64,000 nucleotides of DNA from Pseudomonas urmiensis (lineage in GTDB: Bacteria > Pseudomonadota > Gammaproteobacteria > Pseudomonadales > Pseudomonadaceae), in NCBI RefSeq assembly GCF_014268815.2, contig NZ_JABWRE020000001.1, positions 3,973,001 to 4,037,000 on the forward strand, in the 5' to 3' direction. Both the position numbers and the translations under genes were made by a program. Below the pieces are notes generated by a model. The model was not told the origin of the DNA. It was given only the letters and a program-made list of their open reading frames with translations, and ran no database searches. This document shows, in pieces, positions 46,053 to 54,450 of the stretch; the stretch's first letter is position 1; each line of letters opens with the position of its first letter.

Positions 46053-47626
46053 CCGTTCACCTCGACCACTTCAGCGCTGGCCTTGGCCGTGCGCGGGGCG
46101 CGCTTGGCGACCGTCTTGGGCGCGCGCAGCATCTTGTTCGCCGCCCAGCCGAGGAACAGGCCGGTGCCTAGCGCAGTCAGGTCAAAGCCTGCCATGGCCC
46201 AATCACCGGCAGCGATCGACTGATCCAACCCCAGCCCAGTGGTCAGCGCATTGAGCAGGGGCAACAGGGCAAATGCCAGCGCGCCCAGCGCCAGTTGCTC
46301 GCCCCAGGCCTTGCGCCCGGGTCGCAGCACGGCATGCACCAGCGACACTGCCCACGCCAGGAAGAAGGCCTTGACCTCCCAGTCGGCGCGGCCCTGCAGG
46401 GCAACCGGCAGCAGGCGGTTGGCCCAGAAGAAAGCCGCCACGCCCAGCAGCAGACCGCTCATGCTGGCAATGTTCAACACTTCGACCAGGCGCAGTTCAC
46501 CCGGCAGGCTGGCGCTCTTGGCATGCTTGAGCTGGCGCTTGCCCAGCCACATCACCAGGCCGGTGCCAATCACCACAGTGCCAGCAATGCCGAAGGCAAA
46601 ATACAGCCAGCGCAGCCAAGGGCCAGCGAAGTTACCCATGTGCAAACCGGCGAAACTGAAGGCGGTCATCATCGCAGCGGATTCCGGGGCGCCCTGGCGC
46701 AGCAGCTCGCCGCTGACGCCATCGAAGGTCCAGTTGGCGCTGCGTCTGTAGGCCACGTGATCGGCGGCGGCCTGGGTGAAGGTGACCCGGGCACTGCTGT
46801 CGCCAGGGTTCTGAATCTGGATGTAGCCCATGCGCGCACCGGGGGCCAGGGTCTGGACCTTGGCATAAAGCTCGGGCAATGGCGCCATCGGCGCGGCAAC
46901 GCCAGTCACTGCAGGTGGGTCGTCGCGGCCGAACAGGTCGTTGAAATAACCGCCACTATCGCCGTAGCTGGCAAGGATGCCGGCCGGCATCACCATGTAC
47001 ATGAACAGCACCAGGCTGCTGTAGCTGATCATCAGGTGGAAGGGCAGCACCAACACACCGATCGCGTTGTGTCCATCCAGCCAGGAGCGCTGGCCCTTGC
47101 CCGGGCGGAAGGTGAAGAACTCCTTGAAGATCTTCTTGTGGGTGATGATCCCGGTCACCAGCCCAAGCAGCATGATGAAAGCGCACAAGGTCGATAGCCA
47201 GCGGCCCCATGGGTAGGGCATTTCGAGCTGGAAGTGGAAACGGTAGAAGAACTCGCCGCCGCGGCTGTCACGGGCCTCGACCGGCTCGCCACTGTGGGCG
47301 TCCAGCGCTTTGCTGGTGAAGCCGCGCCGGCCTTGGGCGTTGGGGTCGCGCCAGTTGACGCTCAGGGCCGCCTCGCGCTCATTGGGCAGGCGGATGAACC
47401 AGCTGCTGGCGTTGCCGGCGTTGCTCTGCAGGTACTGCTGGGCCAAGCCCAGGCTTGCGACCGGGTCGAGCTGATGGCTGCGGATCTCCGGCTGGGTCCA
47501 GTGGCTGATCTCTTCCTTGAAGTACGACAGCGTGCCGGTCAGGAAGATGGCGAACAACAGCCAGCCGAAGATCAGGCCGGTCCAGGTGTGCAACCAGGCC
47601 ATGGCCTGGCGGAAGCCCTCTTTCAT
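46046..47626 (-). CDS. PepSY-associated membrane protein (siderophore-reductase type)
   Basis: 526 aa inner-membrane protein. Starts MKEGFRQAMAWLHTWTGLIFGW, the PepSY_TM (PiuB/FoxB-like) N-terminus, with a conserved HxWxG-type histidine motif, a periplasmic PepSY region (residues ~45-150) and further helices (RWLSTLCAFIMLLGLVTGIITHKK; LHMGNFAGPWLRW). FoxB-like members reduce iron in imported siderophores. ATG 47626 overlaps the DUF3649 stop (ATGA); the frame upstream of it is a shadow. Confidence 0.93.
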   Translation of the reverse strand: MKEGFRQAMAWLHTWTGLIFGWLLFAIFLTGTLSYFKEEISHWTQPEIRSHQLDPVASLGLAQQYLQSNAGNASSWFIRLPNEREAALSVNWRDPNAQGRRGFTSKALDAHSGEPVEARDSRGGEFFYRFHFQLEMPYPWGRWLSTLCAFIMLLGLVTGIITHKKIFKEFFTFRPGKGQRSWLDGHNAIGVLVLPFHLMISYSSLVLFMYMVMPAGILASYGDSGGYFNDLFGRDDPPAVTGVAAPMAPLPELYAKVQTLAPGARMGYIQIQNPGDSSARVTFTQAAADHVAYRRSANWTFDGVSGELLRQGAPESAAMMTAFSFAGLHMGNFAGPWLRWLYFAFGIAGTVVIGTGLVMWLGKRQLKHAKSASLPGELRLVEVLNIASMSGLLLGVAAFFWANRLLPVALQGRADWEVKAFFLAWAVSLVHAVLRPGRKAWGEQLALGALAFALLPLLNALTTGLGLDQSIAAGDWAMAGFDLTALGTGLFLGWAANKMLRAPKTVAKRAPRTAKASAEVVEVNGC

Positions 47627-47928
47627 GGGTTTTTCATCCAGTAGGCCAATCCATTGATCATCCCCAGCAGCAGGCTCGGCAGCAGCACGCCAAGCCAGGC
47701 GCGCCAGGCGCTGCGACAGGCAAAGCACCAGATGAAGGCCAGCAGGTAGAACACGAACGACGACAACAGGCCGGTCAGGGCCGCGTCCACTTGCGCCAAC
47801 GGCGCCAGCAAGGCAATGCAGACACTGGTCATCGACGCCAGCAGGTAGCCGCCCAGCAACGCGGCCAGGCTGCGTGAAGTCACGGCCAGTCGATAGCTCA
47901 GGGGCAACCCGGCGGCTTTGCTTTTCAT
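47623..47928 (-). CDS. DUF3649 membrane protein
   Basis: 101 aa with three hydrophobic segments (LAALLGGYLLASMTSVCIALLA, LLSSFVFYLLAFIWCFA, LGVLLPSLLLGMINGLAYW). Family found at the head of PepSY-DUF3325 iron-uptake operons. It is the first gene of this unit, and a probable Fur box lies just upstream (47958-47976). Confidence 0.85.
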   Translation of the reverse strand: MKSKAAGLPLSYRLAVTSRSLAALLGGYLLASMTSVCIALLAPLAQVDAALTGLLSSFVFYLLAFIWCFACRSAWRAWLGVLLPSLLLGMINGLAYWMKNP

Positions 47929-47957
47929 GACGCGGTCCGAGAAAACGGGGCTGCAAT

Positions 47958-47976
47958 AATAATGATTTCAATTCTC
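47958..47976. promoter_or_regulatory. Probable Fur box in the divergent iron-uptake promoter region
   Basis: AATAATGATTTCAATTCTC matches the 19-bp Fur consensus GATAATGATAATCATTATC at 13 positions by eye. It lies 30 bp from the DUF3649 start and about 130 bp from fecI, so it could repress both units in high iron. Confidence 0.6.
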
Positions 47977-48107
47977 ATAAGCAAAGTTCAGGCGACACGT
48001 TTTGATGAAATCCGTCGATCGGCAAGGATTGCCGTAGGTCGATCGCCTGAATACAATGCGAACAATTCTTACTTCCAGTTGCGCAATCAGGCGCCGGAGT
48101 GTCGACG

Positions 48108-48602
48108 GTGTCCAGCGCCCTCTCTTCCACGGTCGAAGGCCTTTATCACGCCCACCACAGCTGGTTGACCGGCTGGCTGCGGCGGCGCCTGGGTTGTCCG
48201 CAAAACGCCGCGGACCTGGCCCAGGACACCTACATCCGCCTGCTGCAGGCACGGGAAGTGCCGCAGCTGGTAGAACCGCGGGCCTTTCTGACCACGGTGG
48301 CCAAGCGCGTGCTGTGCAACCACTTTCGCCGCCAGGAACTGGAGCGCGCCTACCTCGAGGCCTTGGCCCAGGTGCCCGAAGAGGTCGCGCCGTGCGAGGA
48401 GCAGAAGGCGATCATCTTCGAGACGTTGCTGGAGCTCGACCGCTTGCTCGACGGCCTGGCGCCCTTGGTCAAGCGGGCGTTCCTGCTGGCTCAGGTCGAT
48501 GGCCTGGGCCAGGGCGAAATCGCACGCGAGCTGGGCATCTCCCTGGCCACGGTCAAACGCTACCTGAACAAGGCGGCCATGCGCTGTTACTTCGCCCTGT
48601 GA
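48108..48602 (+). CDS. fecI: ECF sigma factor FecI
   Basis: 164 aa (GTG 48108). Sigma region 2 (GCPQNAADLAQDTYIRLLQ) and region 4 (LGQGEIARELGISLATVKRYL) are both clear; region 4 matches FecI closely. GGAG at 48096-48099 lies 8 nt before this GTG; a GTG at 48099 would overlap the site and is less likely. It directs transcription of fecA. The stop overlaps the fecR start (GTGA). Confidence 0.93.
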   Translation: MSSALSSTVEGLYHAHHSWLTGWLRRRLGCPQNAADLAQDTYIRLLQAREVPQLVEPRAFLTTVAKRVLCNHFRRQELERAYLEALAQVPEEVAPCEEQKAIIFETLLELDRLLDGLAPLVKRAFLLAQVDGLGQGEIARELGISLATVKRYLNKAAMRCYFAL

Positions 48603-49528
48603 ACAGCACCTTCTGCGCGCAGGTGGCCGAGCAGGCCGTGCACTGGCTGATCGAGTCCCAGGACGAAACGTTCGACGCTGCCCAGCAGCAGGCATTCGAG
48701 CGCTGGCTGGCCGCAGACAGTGAGCACCAGCGCGCCTGGAGCCATATTCAACAGGTCAACCAGCGCCTACGTGGCGTCGCCTCCCCGGTGGTGCACGCCA
48801 CCTTGCAGGCGCCGCCCTCCCCGGCCCGCCGCCGGGCACTCAAGGCGCTGCTGCTGGTGGGCATGGCCAGCGCCGCCGGCCTGGGCCTGCAGCAGCACAC
48901 AGCGCTGCCTGGGCTGATGGCCGATTATCGCAGTCCGGTGGGGCAGCGGCGGCGCATGACCCTCGGCGACGGCAGCGAGCTGCAGCTCAATACCCGCAGC
49001 GCCGCCGATGTGCGCTTCGACGGCCAACAACGGCTGGTGCGCCTGTTCGAAGGTGAACTGCAACTGCAAGTGGCCAAGGATCCACGGCCGTTGCTGCTGC
49101 GCAGTGCCGAGGGGGTGCTGCGCCTGGACCAGGGCCGGTTCAACGTGCGCCAGTTCAGTGGCTTTAGCTTGGTGTCGGTGTTCGACGGCAGCGCGAGCGT
49201 GGCTGGGCACGCCTTACTGGCGGGGCAGCAGGCCAGGTTCGCTGGCAGCGGGTGGCAGGCGATCGCCCCACTGCAGCGCAATGTTGGCGCCTGGGTCGAC
49301 GGCATGCTGGTGGCCTCGCAGATGCGCCTGGCGGATTTTCTCGACGAGCTGGGGCGTTATCGACACGGCCAGTTGGGGTGCAGCGAGCAGGTCGCGGACC
49401 TGCGTATTTCCGGCTCGTACCCGTTGGATGACAGCGAGCGGATTCTGCAGATGCTGGAGGTGGCGCTGCCGGTGCGGGTGAGGCGCTTTACCCGGTACTG
49501 GGTGACGGTTGAATCCCGGACCAGTTGA
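48599..49528 (+). CDS. fecR: FecR sigma regulator
   Basis: 309 aa from a GTG that overlaps the fecI stop. DUF4880 domain (VAEQAVHWLIESQDETFDAAQ), one membrane segment (ALLLVGMASAAGLGL), FecR periplasmic domain (MTLGDGSELQLNTRSAADV) and C-terminal DUF4974/STN-like region (FLDELGRYRHGQLG). It transfers the ferric-citrate signal from FecA to FecI. Confidence 0.94.
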   Translation: MNSTFCAQVAEQAVHWLIESQDETFDAAQQQAFERWLAADSEHQRAWSHIQQVNQRLRGVASPVVHATLQAPPSPARRRALKALLLVGMASAAGLGLQQHTALPGLMADYRSPVGQRRRMTLGDGSELQLNTRSAADVRFDGQQRLVRLFEGELQLQVAKDPRPLLLRSAEGVLRLDQGRFNVRQFSGFSLVSVFDGSASVAGHALLAGQQARFAGSGWQAIAPLQRNVGAWVDGMLVASQMRLADFLDELGRYRHGQLGCSEQVADLRISGSYPLDDSERILQMLEVALPVRVRRFTRYWVTVESRTS

Positions 49529-49547
49529 GTCAGTCGGCTGTCAGCAC

Positions 49548-49580
49548 CGACCTCTTCGCGGGCAAGCCCGCTCCCACAGG
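49548..49580. repeat. Single REP unit between fecR and fecA
   Basis: CCTCTTCGCGGGCAAGCCCGCTCCCACAGG is one solitary REP; an eroded partner (CTCGCGAAAAGGCC, ~49647) follows. The rest of the 240-bp gap should hold the FecI-dependent fecA promoter, but I could not fix it by eye. Confidence 0.85.
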
Positions 49581-49767
49581 TACAGCGCCAACCCTGAGAT
49601 CAGCGCTATCCCCCGTAGGATCGGCGGTGTGCCGCTGCGACTTGCTCGCGAAAAGGCCAGTACAGACACCGAAATAAAAAGGTTTTGAAAAATATCGAAA
49701 TCACCTGAGCCATTTAGCAACGCTCGCGTGACAGAGAAGGCAAAACCCCTTCTCAAGGACCACTCAC

Positions 49768-52095
49768 ATGCTGCTTCGCCCCAGCCCTCTCGTTCAGGCA
49801 CTTTTGCTCGCCACCACCCTCGGCCTCGCTGTGCCCGCCACCCAAGCGGCCGATGCCCGCGCCTACCACATCGTGGCCGGCTCGCTGGAAGATGCGCTCA
49901 ACCAGTTTGGCCGCGAAAGCGGTGCGCTGATCTCGTTCGGCTCGCAGTTGACCCAAGGCCTGCAAAGCCCAGGGCTGGACGGTCAGTACGAGGTGCGCCA
50001 GGGCCTCGATGCCTTGCTGCGCGGCAGCGGCCTGCAAGCCCGCCAGGAGGCCGACAATGCCTTCAGCCTGCAACCCATCGTCGCTCCTGCTGCCGGTGCG
50101 CCAGTTGAATTGGGTGCCTCGACCGTGGTCGGCGACTGGCTGGCCGAAGCCCAGCAGGACAACGTTTTCGAGCACCCCGGCGCGCGTGACGTGATCCGCC
50201 GCGAAGCGTTCGAACGCAGCGGCGCCAGCAGCGCGCGCGAAGTGCTCAACCGCATCCCCGGGGTCAATGCCCCGGAAAACAACGGCACCGGCAGCCATGA
50301 CCTGGCGCTGAACTTCGGCATCCGTGGCCTCAACCCACGCCTGGCCTCGCGCTCGACCGTGCTGATGGACGGCATCCCGGTGCCGTTCGCGCCCTATGGC
50401 CAGCCGCAGCTGTCGCTGGCCCCGCTCAGCCTGGGCAACATGGACGCGGTAGACGTGGTGCGCGGCGGCGGTGCGGTGCGCTACGGGCCGCAGAACGTCG
50501 GCGGCATCGTCAACTTCGTGACCCGCGCCATTCCTGAACAGGCGACCTTCAAGGCCGCCATGCAAAACCAGATCAGCCCCTCGTCCAGCCACGATGGCTT
50601 CAAGAACAGCGCCAACCTGCTGGTCGGTGGCACCAACGACAACGGCCTGGGCGGCGCGCTGCTGTACTCCGGCACCCGTGGCGGCGACTGGCGCGAACAC
50701 AGCGACACGCAGATCGACGACCTGATCCTCAAGGGCAAGCTGCAGCTCGACGAGGCCAACAGCCTGCACGCCATGGCCCAGTACTACGAGGGCGAGGCGC
50801 AAATGCCTGGCGGCCTGAGCAAGGCCGACTTCGATGCCGACCCGTATCAGTCGACCCGCTTGAAAGACAAGTTCTGGGGCCGTCGCACGCTGGTCAACGT
50901 CGGTTATGACTACAAGCAGGATGACCGCCAGTTCAGCGTCAATAGCTTCTTCACCAAGACCCTGCGCAGCGGTTATCTGGACCAGGGCAGTTTCGTCTCG
51001 CTGTCGCCGCGCGAGTACTGGGTGCGTGGTATCGAAACGCGTTTCTCGCAAGGCCTGGCGCTGGGCGACAGCTGGCACGAACTGGGCGTTGGCTACCGCT
51101 ACATCAACGAGGCCGGGCACGAACTGCGCTTCCGCGAGCCGGTCAATGGCGAGCTGCCCACCACCGCCAGTCGCAACGACCGCGACACCCGCGGCAGTAC
51201 CGAAGCGCATGCCATCTACCTCGATGACCGCATCGACATCGGCCGCTGGACCATTACCCCGGGCGTGCGCTACGAGATGATCGATTCCGAGCAGAGCAAC
51301 AAGCTCAACGGCCAGCGCTACCAGGGCAGCTACAACACCGCCCTGCCGGCGCTTAACGTGATGTACCACTTGACCGACAGCTGGAACCTCTACGCCAACA
51401 CAGAAGGCTCGTTCGGCAGCGTGCAATACAGCCAGATGCCCAACCGGGTCAGCAGCGGTGAGGTGAAACCGGAGAAAGCGCGTACCTGGGAAGTCGGCAC
51501 CCGTTACGACAACGGCGATTTGCAGGCAGAAATCGGCGCGTTCCTGATCAACTTCGACAATCAGTATGAAAGCAACCAGACCAACGACTCGGTGATCGCC
51601 CGTGGCGAAACCCGTCACCAGGGCATCGAGACCAGCGTGCGTTATGCCCTGGATGGCTTGAGCCCTGCCCTGGCCGGCTTCGATGTGCATGCCAGCTACG
51701 CCTTCGTCGATGCCACTATCCGCGAAGATGGGCCGAACAAAGGTAACCAGGTGCCGTTCTCGTCCCGCCACAAGGGCACCCTGGGCGTGGGCTACACCGA
51801 AGGTCCGTGGCAGTTGGACCTGGACAGCAGCTTCCAGAGCAGCCAGTACGCCGACAACGCCAACACCGGCGAAGAGAGCGCGGATGGCAGCACCGGGCGG
51901 ATTCCTGGCTACATGCTGGTCAGCACCCGCGCGGCCTACGATTTCGGCCCGCAGTTGTCCAACCTCAAGGTCGCGGTGGGGGTGAAGAACCTGTTCAATC
52001 GCGAGTACTACACCCGCTCGTTCGATGACAACAACAAGGGCAAGTACGTCGGCGAACCTCGGACTTTATACCTGCAAACATCGGTTGCGTTCTGA
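49768..52095 (+). CDS. fecA: Ferric citrate receptor FecA (TonB-dependent, with STN domain)
   Basis: 775 aa. Signal peptide (to ATQAADA), STN domain (YHIVAGSLEDALNQFGRESG), and a plug with the FecA-specific run NNGTGSHDLALNFGIRGLNP and LMDGIPVPFAPYGQPQLSLA, which closely follows E. coli FecA. The barrel ends in TSVAF with a terminal Phe. It imports ferric dicitrate using TonB energy and signals via FecR to FecI. Confidence 0.96.
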   Translation: MLLRPSPLVQALLLATTLGLAVPATQAADARAYHIVAGSLEDALNQFGRESGALISFGSQLTQGLQSPGLDGQYEVRQGLDALLRGSGLQARQEADNAFSLQPIVAPAAGAPVELGASTVVGDWLAEAQQDNVFEHPGARDVIRREAFERSGASSAREVLNRIPGVNAPENNGTGSHDLALNFGIRGLNPRLASRSTVLMDGIPVPFAPYGQPQLSLAPLSLGNMDAVDVVRGGGAVRYGPQNVGGIVNFVTRAIPEQATFKAAMQNQISPSSSHDGFKNSANLLVGGTNDNGLGGALLYSGTRGGDWREHSDTQIDDLILKGKLQLDEANSLHAMAQYYEGEAQMPGGLSKADFDADPYQSTRLKDKFWGRRTLVNVGYDYKQDDRQFSVNSFFTKTLRSGYLDQGSFVSLSPREYWVRGIETRFSQGLALGDSWHELGVGYRYINEAGHELRFREPVNGELPTTASRNDRDTRGSTEAHAIYLDDRIDIGRWTITPGVRYEMIDSEQSNKLNGQRYQGSYNTALPALNVMYHLTDSWNLYANTEGSFGSVQYSQMPNRVSSGEVKPEKARTWEVGTRYDNGDLQAEIGAFLINFDNQYESNQTNDSVIARGETRHQGIETSVRYALDGLSPALAGFDVHASYAFVDATIREDGPNKGNQVPFSSRHKGTLGVGYTEGPWQLDLDSSFQSSQYADNANTGEESADGSTGRIPGYMLVSTRAAYDFGPQLSNLKVAVGVKNLFNREYYTRSFDDNNKGKYVGEPRTLYLQTSVAF

Positions 52096-52262
52096 CGGCC
52101 CTAGATGATTTCGAATTTATTGCAACAGGAAATTTTTCTTTCTCGGGGGGTTGAATTCGCCGCGCGGATGCCTGACCTTAGAGTCAAGAGGCGAAAAAAT
52201 TCCACAGGCCTCAGTGGCCTAGGCACGTCTCTTTGCGAGCAAGCTGAATAAGGATTGAAGTC

Positions 52263-52610
52263 ATGCAAATCCAGGTCAACAGCAGCAACCATATCGAAGG
52301 CAACATCCGGCTTAACGAGTGGGTCCGCAGTACGCTTGAAAGCACCCTCGAACGCTACGAGGACGACCTCACCCGCATTGAGGTCCACCTGCGCGACGAA
52401 AACGGCGCCAAGCCCGGACCGCATGACAAACGCTGCCAGATGGAGGCTCGCCCCAAAGGCCACCAACCGATTTCCGTGACCCACACCGCCACTTCGCTGG
52501 ACCAGGCGGTCGATGGCGCCGCCAGCAAGCTGAACAACGCGCTGGAACACTTCTACGGCAAGCTGCGTAGTAAGCGCGTGATCCTTGAAGCGCATGACCC
52601 CGAGGAATGA
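52263..52610 (+). CDS. hpf: Ribosome hibernation factor, HPF/RaiA family (short form)
   Basis: 115 aa: begins MQIQVNSSNHIEGNIRL and contains the S30AE-type pattern RYEDDLTRIEVHLRDENG and ALEHFYGKLRSKR. The basic surface would bind the 30S decoding region and silence idle ribosomes. Cytoplasmic. Unlike the rpoN-linked hpf gene, this copy stands alone, and a strong terminator follows 20 bp after the stop. The symbol is by family only. Confidence 0.85.
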   Translation: MQIQVNSSNHIEGNIRLNEWVRSTLESTLERYEDDLTRIEVHLRDENGAKPGPHDKRCQMEARPKGHQPISVTHTATSLDQAVDGAASKLNNALEHFYGKLRSKRVILEAHDPEE

Positions 52611-52630
52611 TCGAGGTTGCTTGAACACAA

Positions 52631-52658
52631 ACGCCCGGTGCATTGCACCGGGCGTTTT
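52631..52658 (+). terminator. Rho-independent terminator after the HPF gene
   Basis: A stem ACGCCCGGTG / CACCGGGCGT with a 5-nt loop, then TTTTGGTTT, 20 bp downstream of the stop. Confidence 0.9.
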
Positions 52659-52746
52659 GGTTTGTGCCTTGACCCGATCAGTGGCCCTGAACCAACCCGC
52701 CTGTACGTCGGTCAACCCCTGCATTGCCAATTACAGATGCGCGATC

Positions 52747-53043
52747 ATGAACAATCCATTCGATCAAATCAGCGACGCCTTTGCCCCACGCTACCGGGTC
52801 AACCTGAGCATCGAACGCCTGGATGGCAGCATCATGCTGACCTTGTCCGATGACAGCGGCATCGTCGCCAAGCGCCTGATCAGCCAAGCCCAGCGCAACG
52901 ACCCCGTGCGCTTGCAGCGGGTGATCGACAGCATCCGCCTGGGCCTTGCCATCGAACAGGGCGAGAACCCCCTTGAGGTGCTCGCAGCCCTCACCCGCGA
53001 CCCACGCCAGCAGCATTTCAGCACCAGCCACATCGCCAACTGA
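52747..53043 (+). CDS. DUF3509 protein
   Basis: 98 aa small soluble protein beginning MNNPFDQISDAFAPRYRVNL, with a beta-strand-rich first half (NLSIERLDGSIMLTLSD) and a helical second half (RVIDSIRLGLAIEQGE). It resembles the DUF3509 family of Pseudomonas; no function is known. The ATG at 52747 is chosen because the family starts there. It is convergent with psiE, stop to stop, 3 bp apart. Confidence 0.8.
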   Translation: MNNPFDQISDAFAPRYRVNLSIERLDGSIMLTLSDDSGIVAKRLISQAQRNDPVRLQRVIDSIRLGLAIEQGENPLEVLAALTRDPRQQHFSTSHIAN

Positions 53044-53046
53044 GCG

Positions 53047-53517
53047 CTAGCGGCCCTCGTCGACTTCCTTGCCGCTGGCATCCAGCACCCGGCTCGACGG
53101 GTAGCGGTAGGAGGCATAGCGCACCACCAGGATCGCAAAGGCCAGCAGCAGGATGCCGCCGCACAGGTACAACAGGCCAACATCCGGCGCCTTGTGGTGC
53201 GACACATCGCCGATCAGCAAGCGGGTCAGCGCCGTGATCGCCACGTACAGTAAAAAGCGAATGGGCATGTGGTTGGTCTTGAAGTAGATCCCCACCATCG
53301 CTCCCAGCTCCAGGTAGATGAACAGCAGCAGGATGTCATCGACGCTGACCCCACCTTTGCTGAGCATGTCCAGGAAGGTCATCACAGCGGCCCAGGCCGT
53401 GATCCCGCCGATACCGAACAACGCCAGGTAGTGGAACGACTCGACGCACAGGTTGCCCAGCGAGTCGGCCGAGCCATGCAGGCCCTTGCGCAGTTTTTCT
53501 GCCCATTTGATGTTCAC
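53047..53517 (-). CDS. psiE: PsiE-family phosphate-starvation membrane protein
   Basis: 156 aa with four hydrophobic segments (FHYLALFGIGGITAWAAVM, DDILLLFIYLELGAMVGI, IRFLLYVAITALTRLLI, LYLCGGILLLAFAILVV), the PsiE family layout. Function unknown beyond phosphate-starvation induction in E. coli. GTG 53517 (VNIKWAEKLRK) has GGGGAA upstream; an ATG at 53559 is possible but adds 14 non-conserved residues. Confidence 0.88.
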   Translation of the reverse strand: MNIKWAEKLRKGLHGSADSLGNLCVESFHYLALFGIGGITAWAAVMTFLDMLSKGGVSVDDILLLFIYLELGAMVGIYFKTNHMPIRFLLYVAITALTRLLIGDVSHHKAPDVGLLYLCGGILLLAFAILVVRYASYRYPSSRVLDASGKEVDEGR

Positions 53518-53702
53518 GATGTTCGATTCCCCGATACGAGCTGAAGGATGATGCGCCACGCCTGTGACGCTTGTGCCATGCAGTTAAAGGGCCAGGCCCT
53601 TGGCTTGGAAGGCGACCGATTGCCGCAAGGCACCTATGGGCTACGCTTTTCCCGGATATAAATGGCCACTATTGGGTTGCATTGAAGTGGCCAGAGCGAT
53701 TA

Positions 53703-53718
53703 CTGTATATCGATACAG
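53703..53718 (+). promoter_or_regulatory. LexA box (SOS operator)
   Basis: CTGTATATCGATACAG fits the gammaproteobacterial LexA consensus and is a perfect palindrome apart from the central bases being self-complementary. It lies 42 bp before the yebG start at 53761. Confidence 0.9.
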
Positions 53719-53760
53719 TAATTGATCAATCCAACCAGCTAAAAGGCACAGAGGTGATGA

Positions 53761-53838
53761 ATGGCCGTCGAAGTGGTGTACCGCAGCAGCCGCGACCCGG
53801 AGCGTTTGTTCATGATTTATCGGACAGTGCGAGTGTAA
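53761..53838 (+). pseudogene. yebG: Truncated yebG (first ~18 codons)
   Basis: MAVEVVYRSSRDPERLFM is a normal Pseudomonas YebG N-terminus with a GAGGTGA ribosome-binding site and a LexA box upstream. After the 18th codon the sequence no longer resembles YebG and stops seven codons later (taa 53838). GC-rich codon use matches the chromosome. The break marks the left edge of the AT-richer island. Confidence 0.8.
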
Positions 53839-54050
53839 CGATGCAGCGCCAGGCCTTGCAGTCTACGTTTAAAGACTATCCAAATCAGTCAGTTAAGCTA
53901 GTACACCTGTGGTCCGTTAGATAGGTTTTTTCGAGGTCGATGTACAGATGTGAGCGATCACGGGTGTACAGTTACCCCCTAGGTATTGATTATTTTTTCA
54001 GAGCACTGCCACAAGTTGTTGGGTAGACCATAAATTTTGAGAGGCCGATT

Positions 54051-54317
54051 ATGGCAGTAGAAGTCTTGTACCGAAGCACTCGCGATTTGGAGAAGGTTTT
54101 TTTGGATCGAAAATTAGCTGATGCACATGACCAAATGCTTGAATTGGCAGAAATTTTAACTGCCGTTCTCATTAAAAATGTACCGGGCCTTGACGAAAAA
54201 CAAGCGGAGGACGCAAGCATTTTTATGGCGAAAAATAGAGCAATCTTTGCGTCGGCGTTTAAGAGTGGTGCTAATGCGTTAGATCAGTTGACAGGGAAAG
54301 ACGATAGCGCCAATTGA
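54051..54317 (+). CDS. yebG: YebG-family DNA-damage-inducible protein, divergent copy
   Basis: 88 aa. MAVEVLYRSTRDLEKVFLDR, then helices DAHDQMLELAEILTAVL and DEKQAEDASIFMAKNRAIFASAF, the full-length YebG pattern. The DNA is AT-rich and clearly diverged from the truncated copy 290 bp upstream, so it is a replacement rather than a tandem duplicate. I see no CTGT-N8-ACAG box directly upstream. A sequence AGTAC-N4-GTGG at 53900 resembles the P. putida LexA2 box (AGTAC-N4-GTGC) with one difference, which is only suggestive. YebG function is unknown. Confidence 0.85.
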   Translation: MAVEVLYRSTRDLEKVFLDRKLADAHDQMLELAEILTAVLIKNVPGLDEKQAEDASIFMAKNRAIFASAFKSGANALDQLTGKDDSAN

Positions 54318-54450
54318 GATGGTGTCACAACACATACCCAACCCATTTGATGCAGGGCGGAATCAGCATGCTTGAACGTCCCGCTTTCGGCCCCATAATC
54401 GCTTTTGATGATGGATAGCTATGGACGGGGCGTTGCTTAAACTACTGAGC

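Noticed and set aside
48056..48076. Second Fur box just before fecI
   Set aside because: GCGAACAATTCTTAC keeps too few consensus positions when aligned by eye.
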